Shown here piece after piece: positions 25,721 to 33,980 of a DNA stretch of 36,695 nt. This stretch comes from Bacteroidales bacterium (GTDB lineage: Bacteria; Bacteroidota; Bacteroidia; Bacteroidales; Paludibacteraceae): contig CAAFXN010000077.1 of assembly GCA_900766775.1 (NCBI GenBank), forward strand, positions 1-36,695. Direction: 5' to 3'. How positions within the stretch are numbered: position 1 is the stretch's first letter; each line of letters starts with the position of its first letter. Position numbers and translations under genes: made by a program. Below the pieces are notes generated by a model. The model did not search any database. It was not told the origin of the DNA and was given only the letters and a program-made list of their open reading frames with translations.

Positions 25721-25820
25721 TGAAGCCCTATGGGCTGTATAAAACTGCGTGTAAAGAAGCCCTTCGGGGCTGTACACGGAGCGAAGCGAAGTTCCCAACA
25801 CGAAGTTCCCAACACAAAGT
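25721..25820. repeat. Dispersed intergenic repeat, copy 2
   Basis: The unit AAGCCCTATGGGCTGTA (25723-25739) is followed by AACTGCGTGTA, AAGCCCTTCGGGGCTGTA, then CACGGAGCGAAGCGAAGTTCCC and two ACAC(G/A)AAGTT units. The same series in the same order occurs at 1061-1219. Here the flanking genes are on the minus strand, whereas at copy 1 they are on the plus strand, so the element is not tied to gene direction. It fills the whole gap between the M23 peptidase gene and the GldA-like gene. Confidence 0.8.
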
Positions 25821-25825
25821 TTCTT

Positions 25826-26869
25826 CTATCTCACTCGTATCTTCTGCCCAATCTGCAAGAGGCTTGTCTCCTTAATCCTATTCAGCCGGCAGAGTGCCGA
25901 CACACTTGTCCGATAGCGTTTGGCGATGCCCGAAAGGGTGTCGCCTTGCTTCACGCGGTGGTACTGCGCCTGCTGCATGGCTTTCAACTCCGCATGGTGG
26001 GCAAAAGTGGTTTTCTTCGTAATCAGATACGAGGTGGTATCGCGCAACTGCCCCGTCTCGAAGTTCAGCAGCAGTTCGGGATTGATGGCATTGCCCAAGT
26101 AGCGTATCTCGTAATGCAGATGGCTACCCGTGCTGCGTCCGGTGTTTCCGCCCAAGCCCAGCACCTCGCCCGCAAAAATCGGCTCTCCCTCGTCGAAGAG
26201 CGGTCGCGACAGGTGCCCATAGACGGTCTCCAACCCGTTCGGATGGCGAATCACCACGTAGTACCCGTATCCCTTCGGGTCCCAGCCCACGATACGCACC
26301 TGACCATCCCACGAAGCACGAATCGAATCGCCCACCTGCACCTTCAAGTCCGTGCCGTAGTGGAAACGATACTTGCGGAAGCCGTAGCGGGAGGTTACGT
26401 ACCCCGCATGCGGCAGACAGAACCCCGCCATGTCTATCCGTATGCTGTCGCCCAGCGAGTCAATCGGCGTGTTATACGGATTCACCCGCGCACTCGTCCA
26501 GATATGCTTATAGACGCTGTCCGCAGGGTGCTCCATGCTCATCATCGCCTCCATCTCCTGTGGCAGCAGTTTGTACAAGCACTCGCCATCGTTGGCTACC
26601 ACCACCAACCTCCGCGGCAACATCGCTTGGTCGCAGGCGATGAACAAAGTATCGCCTACGATATGCGTCTGCAACCACTGCGGCACTCCCACATTCTCCA
26701 CCTCCAACTCATCCAGCGACAGCGGCTCATCGCCCTCACTGTCCACCAGCGTGTCTTGCGCCGTTGTTTCCACGGTCGGCACCTTTGCCGCTACTTTCCT
26801 TGTTCTCTTCCCTGCCATCGCCACCATAGGCAACAGACAGATTAACAGACAAATACCAAATTTCCTCAC
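25826..26869 (-). CDS. M23 metallopeptidase with C-terminal LysM domain
   Basis: A 347-residue exported cell-wall hydrolase. The signal peptide ends near VAMAG (residue 20). A linker runs to about 140. The M23 (LytM-type) domain holds all zinc and catalytic residues: FHYGTD (H170, D174), YGHL (H219) and GSHLHYE (H250, H252), so it is probably an active endopeptidase cutting peptidoglycan cross-links. The final 45 residues (YHRVKQGDTLSGIA to IGQKIRVR) form a LysM peptidoglycan-binding domain. It begins 15 bases after the EF-hand membrane protein gene. It may act in cell separation or envelope remodelling. Confidence 0.9.
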   Translation of the reverse strand: MRKFGICLLICLLPMVAMAGKRTRKVAAKVPTVETTAQDTLVDSEGDEPLSLDELEVENVGVPQWLQTHIVGDTLFIACDQAMLPRRLVVVANDGECLYKLLPQEMEAMMSMEHPADSVYKHIWTSARVNPYNTPIDSLGDSIRIDMAGFCLPHAGYVTSRYGFRKYRFHYGTDLKVQVGDSIRASWDGQVRIVGWDPKGYGYYVVIRHPNGLETVYGHLSRPLFDEGEPIFAGEVLGLGGNTGRSTGSHLHYEIRYLGNAINPELLLNFETGQLRDTTSYLITKKTTFAHHAELKAMQQAQYHRVKQGDTLSGIAKRYRTSVSALCRLNRIKETSLLQIGQKIRVR

Positions 26870-26884
26870 CTTGCACCTCCCCGT

Positions 26885-28597
26885 TTATTCTGCCGCAGTC
26901 TCTGCCGTTTCCACATCCACTACTTCTACCGCAACAACTTCCTCGGCTGCTGGCTCCTCAGAGCCTGCGCAGCAGAAATGCACCGCCGCCCAAATGCCTG
27001 CCGCAACAATAGCCGCTGCCACTACGCCGATGAGCCACTTCGCCCAGCATGGCATTTTCTTCTTCACAGAGGGGTCAACCAGTTGCAGCAGCGGGAACTG
27101 CGCCTGAGTGGTCAATGTATTGCCGAACACCACGCTCACCATCACATCCGCGTTGATTGCCCAACCGTTGGCATTGAGCACGGGCGCCAGATTGCGTTTG
27201 CGCAACTTCGTCCACGCAAGGAACATCGACGGACCACTGATAACCAACAGGATACCCAGCACTGCCAATATGTCCTGCCACCATTTCAGCGCCGCAAAGC
27301 CGCCCACCACGCTCGTGAAGAACGCGCCGATATAGCCCACCGCCATACCGATAGCGGCAAAGATACCTGCGAACTTCGCGATGTCGAACGCCTGCACTTT
27401 CGGCTTCTCGCCCGCAGCGGGCGTGTTCTTCGCGCCTTCCTGCACTTTCGCCGTCAAGTCCGCGAAGCCCTTGCTGTCTTTCTCCGCCGCGGATTTGTTA
27501 ATCAAGTCAGTTACCCACGCCCCGAACTTGCGGTACGGACTCCAGAAGGCTTGGCTGATAGAGATAGGGTTGTCGATGATTTTCGTTACCACCGCGTCCC
27601 AGTCATTGCCTTGATTATCATAGAACAGCGCGTTCTTTCCTACGGTCAGGTTGCGTATATCGCCCACCGTCATAGCGGCGACAATCTGCATTTTCTGCCC
27701 TAACTTCTTGCTCTCGCAGTCGCAGTAAACAAGGAACATCCCGCTCGCCCCCGCCTGCGCATTCTGCTTGCCCATATCGTTCACACGCAGACAGAGCGTG
27801 CAAGCGCGTTGGTCTATCACCAGCGTGCCGGCTTGGAATACTGCCTGAATATCTTTGCGATAGAAGTCCTCAAAGGTAACGAAATTCCTCAGCAGTCGGT
27901 AGAAATCGCGTGTAAGCATCAGCAACTTGCGCAGCGGCTGATATTGCGCCTGCGCTGCCGCCAGTGCCTTGGCGTTGGCGTCTGCCGCCGCAGCAACGGA
28001 TGCCTCATAATCGGCAATCGCCTTGCCCATTTCCTCGAACGCGGCTTGCTCCATACCGGGCTTGACGGCATCAACTGCAATCACTGCCAGCCCCAACTTC
28101 GCCAGTTTCTCCTGCTCGAAATAGGCAGCGTACTCATCTTTCTTGGCTTTGTATGCCGCCATCACATCCGCTGCATAGGGTGCTTCCGGTGCTACTACAG
28201 CCTCAATGCTAACGCCTGCAATAGCCGCCTCCACATCCGCCAACGACACCTGCGTATTGCCTTTCGCTACCGCTTCTGCCACCATGCGCATGCCCTCGTC
28301 GGCAATATCCGCAATGAGTACCTCGTCTTTCCCTGCCAGCAACACCTCGGGGTCGCGCAGCACGTTGCACAGCCACGCCGCCGCCTGCTGCACTTCCTTC
28401 ACGCGCAACTTCCCGTCGCCGTCCGAGTCCATCAGCCGCAGACTCTCGCTGTCTATCTCCAACCCCGTCGTCGGGCACGAGAGCACCGTCCATAACTTCT
28501 CATCCAGTTCTCCCAAGTGGCGAATATCCTCGCCCGACTGAATCTTCACGCGGGTAACCCCGCCCACATTTGCAAATGTCCAATTATATTTTCCCAT
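26885..28597 (-). CDS. EF-hand membrane protein of unknown function
   Basis: A 570-residue protein that belongs to a Bacteroidales family I recognise only by its start (YNWTFANVGGVTRVKIQSGE). There is no signal peptide. An EF-hand calcium loop DSDGDGKLRVKE lies at about residues 57-68. The middle (90-230) is Ala/Glu-rich and helical. A globular part (230-400) includes a cysteine cluster (ACTLC, YCDCESKK). Three hydrophobic segments follow at about 413-440, 446-468 and 525-548. The tail is short and acidic (EEPAAEEVVAVEVVDVE). A calcium-responsive inner-membrane protein is plausible, but no activity is known to me. It lies between two envelope or secreted peptidase genes. Confidence 0.7.
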   Translation of the reverse strand: MGKYNWTFANVGGVTRVKIQSGEDIRHLGELDEKLWTVLSCPTTGLEIDSESLRLMDSDGDGKLRVKEVQQAAAWLCNVLRDPEVLLAGKDEVLIADIADEGMRMVAEAVAKGNTQVSLADVEAAIAGVSIEAVVAPEAPYAADVMAAYKAKKDEYAAYFEQEKLAKLGLAVIAVDAVKPGMEQAAFEEMGKAIADYEASVAAAADANAKALAAAQAQYQPLRKLLMLTRDFYRLLRNFVTFEDFYRKDIQAVFQAGTLVIDQRACTLCLRVNDMGKQNAQAGASGMFLVYCDCESKKLGQKMQIVAAMTVGDIRNLTVGKNALFYDNQGNDWDAVVTKIIDNPISISQAFWSPYRKFGAWVTDLINKSAAEKDSKGFADLTAKVQEGAKNTPAAGEKPKVQAFDIAKFAGIFAAIGMAVGYIGAFFTSVVGGFAALKWWQDILAVLGILLVISGPSMFLAWTKLRKRNLAPVLNANGWAINADVMVSVVFGNTLTTQAQFPLLQLVDPSVKKKMPCWAKWLIGVVAAAIVAAGIWAAVHFCCAGSEEPAAEEVVAVEVVDVETAETAAE

Positions 28598-28657
28598 TCA
28601 ATATCGAATTTTATATGTTCAACCATCAATTTCTTCCGCAGTACTTATGCGGTCAAT

Positions 28658-28701
28658 TACGTAGGATATACGTAAGATATACGTAGGATATACGTAGGAT
28701 A
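28658..28701. repeat. 11-base tandem repeat, TACGTAGGATA x4
   Basis: There are four 11-base units, of which the second is TACGTAAGATA and the others are identical. Each carries the palindrome TACGTA, so these recur on one face of the helix. Degenerate 11-base steps appear to continue to about 28745, across the stop codon of the M6 gene (28738-28740). The left flank GGTCAATT (28651-28658) also flanks the array between grpE and dnaJ. A small hairpin CCGCA-7-TGCGG lies at 28636-28652. Confidence 0.8.
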
Positions 28702-28737
28702 ACAGAGAGTATGTACTTACCTTACCCTTACTTCAAC

Positions 28738-30270
28738 CTACCTCAAAAGATACTGTCGCCCATCGTGAATAACAATTCCATGATAGGTCTCCACATCCAC
28801 CTCCTGTCCTAACACATTATAGTATTTTTCTGAACCTGTGTTGGTAGTATTCTCTATCCGAGTCGGCTCACTGCTTGTTAAAAAAGTAAAGGTGATAGTC
28901 CCGTCCCCCTGCTCTTGGATACCTTGCAAGATGGCTTTCGGCGAGAGGGCAAGACTCGTAACCCCTTCCTTACCGGGGAAAGGCACATCCTCGCGACCCT
29001 TACCACTTGTATCAGTGGTATAGGGTGTATTGCCTCCTGCACTCAGCAGAGTATACCGCACAGCATCTTGGTTAGGCAGACCGTTGAACCAGGCTTGAGC
29101 ATCATAAACCACCTGCCACACAAGCAGACCGTGCCCGGGCAGATAAGCGTCCCAGCCCGTATACTGACGATTCTCCAAGTAATAGACTGTGTCTTTGGTG
29201 AAAGCACCATCAGCAGGTGCCATTCCGCTGCGAGTCAGCATATAGCATGTCTCGCCGTCAGCGGGAAGTGTAACCTGCTGATTTGCAGACAGGAAGGTCG
29301 GCGTTACCCAACCTAAGAAGTACTTATCGTAGGCACTATAATTAGGCGGGGTATTGCCATTGTTGACATAGTTGCCATAACCCATCAGAGACCACGACCC
29401 CGGGGTATACGATGGGCTGCCGCTTGGGACATAGTAGTCCGGCAACCCTAACACGTGGCTGAACTCATGGATAAAGGTTCCTACACCGCTACGGCAATCA
29501 TTGAGATATGTCCACTCGTTGGAGCAAGCAAAGTTGCATACTCTCTTGCCGTTGAAGGTAGGAAGATTCTTTTTCTCATCCGTTTGATAGTAATAAGTAG
29601 TCTGGTTGGTATAGCCAAAGTACAGCACACTCTCCATATCCCATTTGCAGGGCCAGATAGTGTTTGCAATGTAACTATCCGCCTCCCCATAGCCGGCAAA
29701 GAGGAGAAAGACCAAATCAATCTCGCCATCGTTGTCGCTATCGAACTGCGTCCAGTCCACCGAGTCTGCGGCTGCCAAGCAGGCATCTATCACGAAATCA
29801 GCCAGATACTGGTCGTAGCCCTTTGAATCATTCGTGCCGTAATACGCCATCGGATGAGGCAAAGTAACAGGACCTACTACCGTGAAATCAGGCACATACT
29901 GACCACCGGACTGCGCACGAAAGTACTCACGCGCAGAGCCTGTGGCGCCATTGTAGGTGTAGCCAATACCGTTCGCCAGCGAGTCGAACGCCGCATGGGG
30001 ATTAGGGGTAAAGAACGGAGTGTCGCTGAACTGCACCAAGAGCAAGAGCCCCTTTGGCGGAAGGGGAGCGGTCCCTTCCTCGCTGCGCTTGCGTTGCGCC
30101 TGCAACAACTCTTGCTGCGACGTCCCAAACAGACTGCGCACCGATGGATAGTACCGTTGCTCAATATAAACATCCTCTTCGAACAGACAAGATTGCGCCT
30201 GCATGCCTATGCTTCCGCAAAGCATTGCCGCTATGCACAATACAGATAATACACGATGACTCATATTCAT
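28738..30270 (-). CDS. Secreted M6-family metallopeptidase lacking the usual propeptide
   Basis: A 510-residue predicted secreted zinc peptidase. It starts at MNMSHRVL (30270), with a signal peptide ending at GMQAQ. The catalytic motif is HEFSHVLGLPDYY, preceded by a calcium-loop-like DSDNDGEID and followed by YLENRQYTGWD and LPGHGLLVWQV; the order matches the peptidase at 2696-4351. Only about 70 residues precede the catalytic domain and the GDER-H propeptide motif is missing. The C-terminus (KYYNVLGQEVD, GIVIHDGRQYLLR) resembles type IX-type sorting tails. The frame is open up to 30318, but those 16 residues have no signal-peptide character. The substrate is unknown. Confidence 0.83.
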   Translation of the reverse strand: MNMSHRVLSVLCIAAMLCGSIGMQAQSCLFEEDVYIEQRYYPSVRSLFGTSQQELLQAQRKRSEEGTAPLPPKGLLLLVQFSDTPFFTPNPHAAFDSLANGIGYTYNGATGSAREYFRAQSGGQYVPDFTVVGPVTLPHPMAYYGTNDSKGYDQYLADFVIDACLAAADSVDWTQFDSDNDGEIDLVFLLFAGYGEADSYIANTIWPCKWDMESVLYFGYTNQTTYYYQTDEKKNLPTFNGKRVCNFACSNEWTYLNDCRSGVGTFIHEFSHVLGLPDYYVPSGSPSYTPGSWSLMGYGNYVNNGNTPPNYSAYDKYFLGWVTPTFLSANQQVTLPADGETCYMLTRSGMAPADGAFTKDTVYYLENRQYTGWDAYLPGHGLLVWQVVYDAQAWFNGLPNQDAVRYTLLSAGGNTPYTTDTSGKGREDVPFPGKEGVTSLALSPKAILQGIQEQGDGTITFTFLTSSEPTRIENTTNTGSEKYYNVLGQEVDVETYHGIVIHDGRQYLLR

Positions 30271-30319
30271 ACTATCATTTTCGTTTGGTGGTAGGCAACA
30301 TATCGCCCCGCTGTGCATA

Positions 30320-30347
30320 TTACCTATTACTTATTACCTATTACTTA
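30320..30347. repeat. Heptad tandem array TTACCTA/TTACTTA
   Basis: Four 7-base units alternate TTACCTA, TTACTTA, TTACCTA, TTACTTA. The last three bases (30345-30347) are the TAA stop of the AsmA-like gene read on the minus strand. It is the third array in this window that supplies a stop codon, and it lies in the short gap before the M6 peptidase gene. Confidence 0.8.
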
Positions 30348-33300
30348 TTTCACGTTTTTCTGCATTGACTGACGAATCATTGTACGTAGTTCCAAAGTCT
30401 GTGTATCCACCTTCCCATGGAAGAGCGGCTTGAAATCCTGAGCATACTTGCACTTCGCCAACTTAATCTTCAAGTCATCCAAGTTACCCGACACATTCAC
30501 CCCCAAGTAGATAGGCGACAGCACATTGATGTCGTAGTTGAAGGTCATATCGAGGTTATGCCGTCCACCCAACGCAACCATGTAGTTGTCGAGCGACACA
30601 CATAGCGGATAGACATCTATCTCCTTCTTATATAAGGTCATCTCTGCCGAAATGCTGTCTATCTTGTTCTCCGTCTTCTTGTTGAACAGAAGCAGTTTGG
30701 AGATTTTGCTGAAAGTATCGCTGTCAAGCACTACAAGATCTTTGGCGAAGAGACTGGCTGCGCCGCGGATAGTAGAGGGCTTCAACTCATACTTGGCATT
30801 GGTGAAGGTCTCAGCGGCGAGGTGGAACTCTGCCTTCCCCTTGAAGGAGCGCAGCATCGGCATCATCGAGTCTATCTGTGGAATGAGGTGTATCAACTCG
30901 TGGATATCCACGTCCAACATGTGGTAGTCGAGTCCTACGTAGATATGGTCTCGCCGAGGAGTCTTGTACATTGCCGTGAGTTGCATACGCGCCGCGTCGC
31001 ACACAAAGCCGACCTCCTCCAACACTAAGATACCATTGCGCACATAGATGCGTCCTTTCAGGTCATGCGCCGTCTCATCGAAGAAATGCGCCTCCTTGAT
31101 ATGCGTGTTCAGCGCCAAGTCCACATCCTTCGGCACCAAGAACGGCTCCGCTTCCACTGGGGACGCCCCGATAGTGTCGCGGGCGGTTAAAGCCTCATTC
31201 TCCGCAGTAATGGAGGTGCGGTCTCCAGGCCGCACCACAATGGTATCTGCGGTTATGTCCTCTTCCTCCTCCGCAGAGAACAACGCCAGCAACTCGTTCA
31301 CATCCGTTTTCTCCGATACGAAGTTCAACTCGCCCTCCAGCACCGCTTTCTTGCGCATCCACTTGCCGATGTTCTTCACCTCGCCCGACAAAGCAAAGTC
31401 GGAGTTGCCCAAGCGTATCTGTGACTGCGCGATGTCGCACAGTTTGTTCGAATAAGCAAAGGTAATCTGCGGAATATAAACGGGCATCGGGAGCATGTCG
31501 GGCAGTTGCGCCACGCCATTGGTCAGCGCGATGTTCAGCCGCGGGTTCCATCGAAGGAGCAAGTTGTCGCCCTTGCTATTGTACCGCGCAGCGGCTTCGA
31601 GGCACAGGCTGTCGGTCGTAACCGCGATGTCGCTGCCTATCGCGGCTTGCACACCCGCCGTCGCCAGCGCGGCAGAGAGCCGTGGCGCGGACTTATCCCT
31701 CTTGGTACGGCTTAGGTTGGCGGACAGCGATGAGCCTTTTAGATGTGCTTGGATATCGGTATAGACTGCCTGCAGGTCAGCGAAGGCGAGGCTCGCTTCC
31801 AAGGTTGGTATAGCCGTCGTGTCGCGGGTGTCGTAAGCCGCATACGCCGTCAGCCGCGGAGCATGCACAGTCGCCTCTATCGAGTCCATGGCAGCATGCA
31901 ACACTGCTTCGGAGGCTACATCCACCGTCGCGCAGAGTACATTCGAAGAGAGGATATCGTTGGTCTCTACCTGCATAGAGGCATGCCCAAGTGTAGCAGT
32001 CAGCATACCCGTCATATCCAAGGACAGACTATCGGGCTGTATCTCCGCATAGAGCCATCCGACTTGTTTACGCGAGGGCTTCGGATTCGGAATCTGCAAC
32101 CCAAGTCTTGTGTCGGGCAGTTGCACTGAGAGGCTATCATTTTGCACAGCGATGTCGCGCAGACGCAAGTCGCCGCTTATCCGCCCCTTTGCCAACCGCA
32201 TTGCAGTCAGGTCGCTCAGCCGTATCTTTGCCGCTACATTGCCGCCCACGTGCCCGTCGGCATGCAGCGTCTCGGGCAGGAAATAGGCAATATCGGACAG
32301 CGACACATCGGCTTTCAGCCTTAAATCAAGCAGCATGTCGCCCATCAACTCGCTCACATCGCCTTGTGCCTCCACACTACTGTTCTGTGTATTAGCCGCC
32401 AGCGAACGAATATGCACACGGCTCGCAGTGGAATCATTAAGGTCGATATGCGCGTCTGCTACCAGTCCCACATTCTCCAAGGTGTAAGGCAGTCCGCTAT
32501 ACCTGCCCATGCCGTCTGATAGCGCTATCTCCGCATCCACTACAGGCATCACACTATCCCCATACATGCCCTGCACATGGGCATTCAGCGACACACTGCC
32601 GTCCACCGTAATGTCCCGCAACAAGTCTTCCGTCAACGAAGAAGGCAACAACATCAACAACGGACTTATCTGCCAGTTGGCAAGGCTCGCCTGCGTGTCC
32701 AACGCAATACTATCGCCAAGCGACACCATACCCGACAGCGTCAGCGTAAACTCGTTCACACTCAGCACGATAGGCGCATTCGTCTTAACGACAGTCGCCT
32801 CCCTTTTGCTCACTCCAATGGGCAATGTAGCACTCACACATAGGTGGTCGGCATACTGAGTCCCACCCATCGTCGCACTCACGTCCGGTGCAGAAAGCAC
32901 CAGCAGGATATCGTCCCAACCGCCTACCGTAGCCGCTACCGATGTGCCAAAGAGCGATGCCGAAATGCTGTCTGCTTCATCCACCAACGTGATACCCCTC
33001 GCCTCTATTGATAGTTTATCCACCTGCAAGCCCTTAAACGGCAGCACAAACGCCGTAGTGTCTTCGTCCGCCGTAGTATCTTCGGGCAAAGCGAACACAT
33101 CGAAGTTCGTCTTGCCGTTCGCAGACAGATAAGCGTTCACCACCGCCTCGCGCAGCGACAACTCCTTCACTACCAAGTTCTTATCGCGCAGGAATGCCAT
33201 CACATCCACCGTAGCCACTACCTCGGGCGCAGATAGCAGCGTGTCGCACTGTGCACCCACCATAGGATTAACTATCGTCAGCCCCTCCGCCCGCAGCCCA

Positions 33301-33506
33301 AAATCGGGGAAAGTGCTGAAAAAAGTCAGTTCCACTTGCCCCACCTCATGCTCCGCGGTGATAATCTTATCCGCCACTTGCCGCACGATAGGCGTCAAAC
33401 GCTTCGGAGTAAACACCAACCACAGCGCCACACTTATAACCAAAAGCACCACCCCCAGCAAAGAGCCGAGCGTGATGCCTATTATCTTCCAAACGCGCTT
33501 CATCAT
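30345..33506 (-). CDS. AsmA-family envelope protein
   Basis: A 1053-residue protein with one N-terminal membrane anchor (about residues 8-32) and a long periplasmic body of repeating beta segments, as in AsmA/TamB-like bridge proteins that are thought to carry phospholipid across the periplasm. The AsmA start is recognisable: VFTPKRLTPIVRQVADKI, then FFSTFPDFGLRAEGLTIVNP. The C-terminal third contains DYHMLDVDIHELIHLIP and FNYDINVLSPIYLGVNVSGN, typical of Bacteroidota members. The length is within their range. It has its own spacer of 54 bases after the lipoprotein gene. Together with mlaEF it suggests a theme of lipid traffic, but they are on opposite strands. Confidence 0.85.
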   Translation of the reverse strand: MMKRVWKIIGITLGSLLGVVLLVISVALWLVFTPKRLTPIVRQVADKIITAEHEVGQVELTFFSTFPDFGLRAEGLTIVNPMVGAQCDTLLSAPEVVATVDVMAFLRDKNLVVKELSLREAVVNAYLSANGKTNFDVFALPEDTTADEDTTAFVLPFKGLQVDKLSIEARGITLVDEADSISASLFGTSVAATVGGWDDILLVLSAPDVSATMGGTQYADHLCVSATLPIGVSKREATVVKTNAPIVLSVNEFTLTLSGMVSLGDSIALDTQASLANWQISPLLMLLPSSLTEDLLRDITVDGSVSLNAHVQGMYGDSVMPVVDAEIALSDGMGRYSGLPYTLENVGLVADAHIDLNDSTASRVHIRSLAANTQNSSVEAQGDVSELMGDMLLDLRLKADVSLSDIAYFLPETLHADGHVGGNVAAKIRLSDLTAMRLAKGRISGDLRLRDIAVQNDSLSVQLPDTRLGLQIPNPKPSRKQVGWLYAEIQPDSLSLDMTGMLTATLGHASMQVETNDILSSNVLCATVDVASEAVLHAAMDSIEATVHAPRLTAYAAYDTRDTTAIPTLEASLAFADLQAVYTDIQAHLKGSSLSANLSRTKRDKSAPRLSAALATAGVQAAIGSDIAVTTDSLCLEAAARYNSKGDNLLLRWNPRLNIALTNGVAQLPDMLPMPVYIPQITFAYSNKLCDIAQSQIRLGNSDFALSGEVKNIGKWMRKKAVLEGELNFVSEKTDVNELLALFSAEEEEDITADTIVVRPGDRTSITAENEALTARDTIGASPVEAEPFLVPKDVDLALNTHIKEAHFFDETAHDLKGRIYVRNGILVLEEVGFVCDAARMQLTAMYKTPRRDHIYVGLDYHMLDVDIHELIHLIPQIDSMMPMLRSFKGKAEFHLAAETFTNAKYELKPSTIRGAASLFAKDLVVLDSDTFSKISKLLLFNKKTENKIDSISAEMTLYKKEIDVYPLCVSLDNYMVALGGRHNLDMTFNYDINVLSPIYLGVNVSGNLDDLKIKLAKCKYAQDFKPLFHGKVDTQTLELRTMIRQSMQKNVK

Positions 33507-33560
33507 TAGGTCTAATAAAGAAACTGCTCGTTACAGTCTATGAGAAGTTAGTAATCCCCT

Positions 33561-33980
33561 TTACTTTCCTACTACCTTTTGGAAAGAGTGGGTTACTTTG
33601 AAATCGTCTTTGTACTGCAACTCTGTATCGGTCAGTTTGCTGACAGTATACACCTTTGGCATTTCTGCACCGCCATTCTCCATTAGGTGAATCTCTGTGA
33701 GGTCGGCTTTCACCAGTTTCCATTTGAACCAGCCGTTGCCGTACTTCGTCAAATCGCTCTCAAAGACGCCCTCGCCCTCGTTCCACTCGCAACCGTACTT
33801 ATACACACCGGTCGAGTCTTTTTCCGCTGTGAAACGCACAAACTCCTCTGTACCGTCCTCTTGCCACAAACCAATCAGGTTGCTTTCTTGAAAGGAAGTT
33901 GGTCCCGTAAACAATGAACAGGATGCAACCAACGCCCCCACCATCGCCACCAAGGCAACTCGTAAGATACTCTTTTTCAT
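33561..33980 (-). CDS. Lipocalin-like lipoprotein
   Basis: A predicted 139-residue lipoprotein with lipobox LVASC (Cys21). The mature part begins SLFTGPTSFQESNLIGLWQEDGTEEFVRF, with the GLW start common to lipocalin-like domains in Bacteroidota, and continues as eight or so short strands ending THSFQKVV. It probably forms a small beta-barrel in the periplasm or at the outer membrane; the ligand is unknown. Its ATG overlaps the AAA ATPase stop by four bases. Codon and base use look like the AsmA gene rather than the AT-rich ATPase. Confidence 0.75.
   Translation of the reverse strand: MKKSILRVALVAMVGALVASCSLFTGPTSFQESNLIGLWQEDGTEEFVRFTAEKDSTGVYKYGCEWNEGEGVFESDLTKYGNGWFKWKLVKADLTEIHLMENGGAEMPKVYTVSKLTDTELQYKDDFKVTHSFQKVVGK

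Noticed and set aside
25730..26845. 371-codon plus-strand open frame opposite the M23 peptidase
   Set aside because: It covers a repeat and the antisense of a gene with all catalytic residues intact; composition is His/Arg/Gln-rich and shows no domain.
26978..28495. Long plus-strand frames opposite the EF-hand protein gene
   Set aside because: They are shadows of a high-GC gene; the minus-strand frame has a coherent EF-hand, membrane segments and a normal start.
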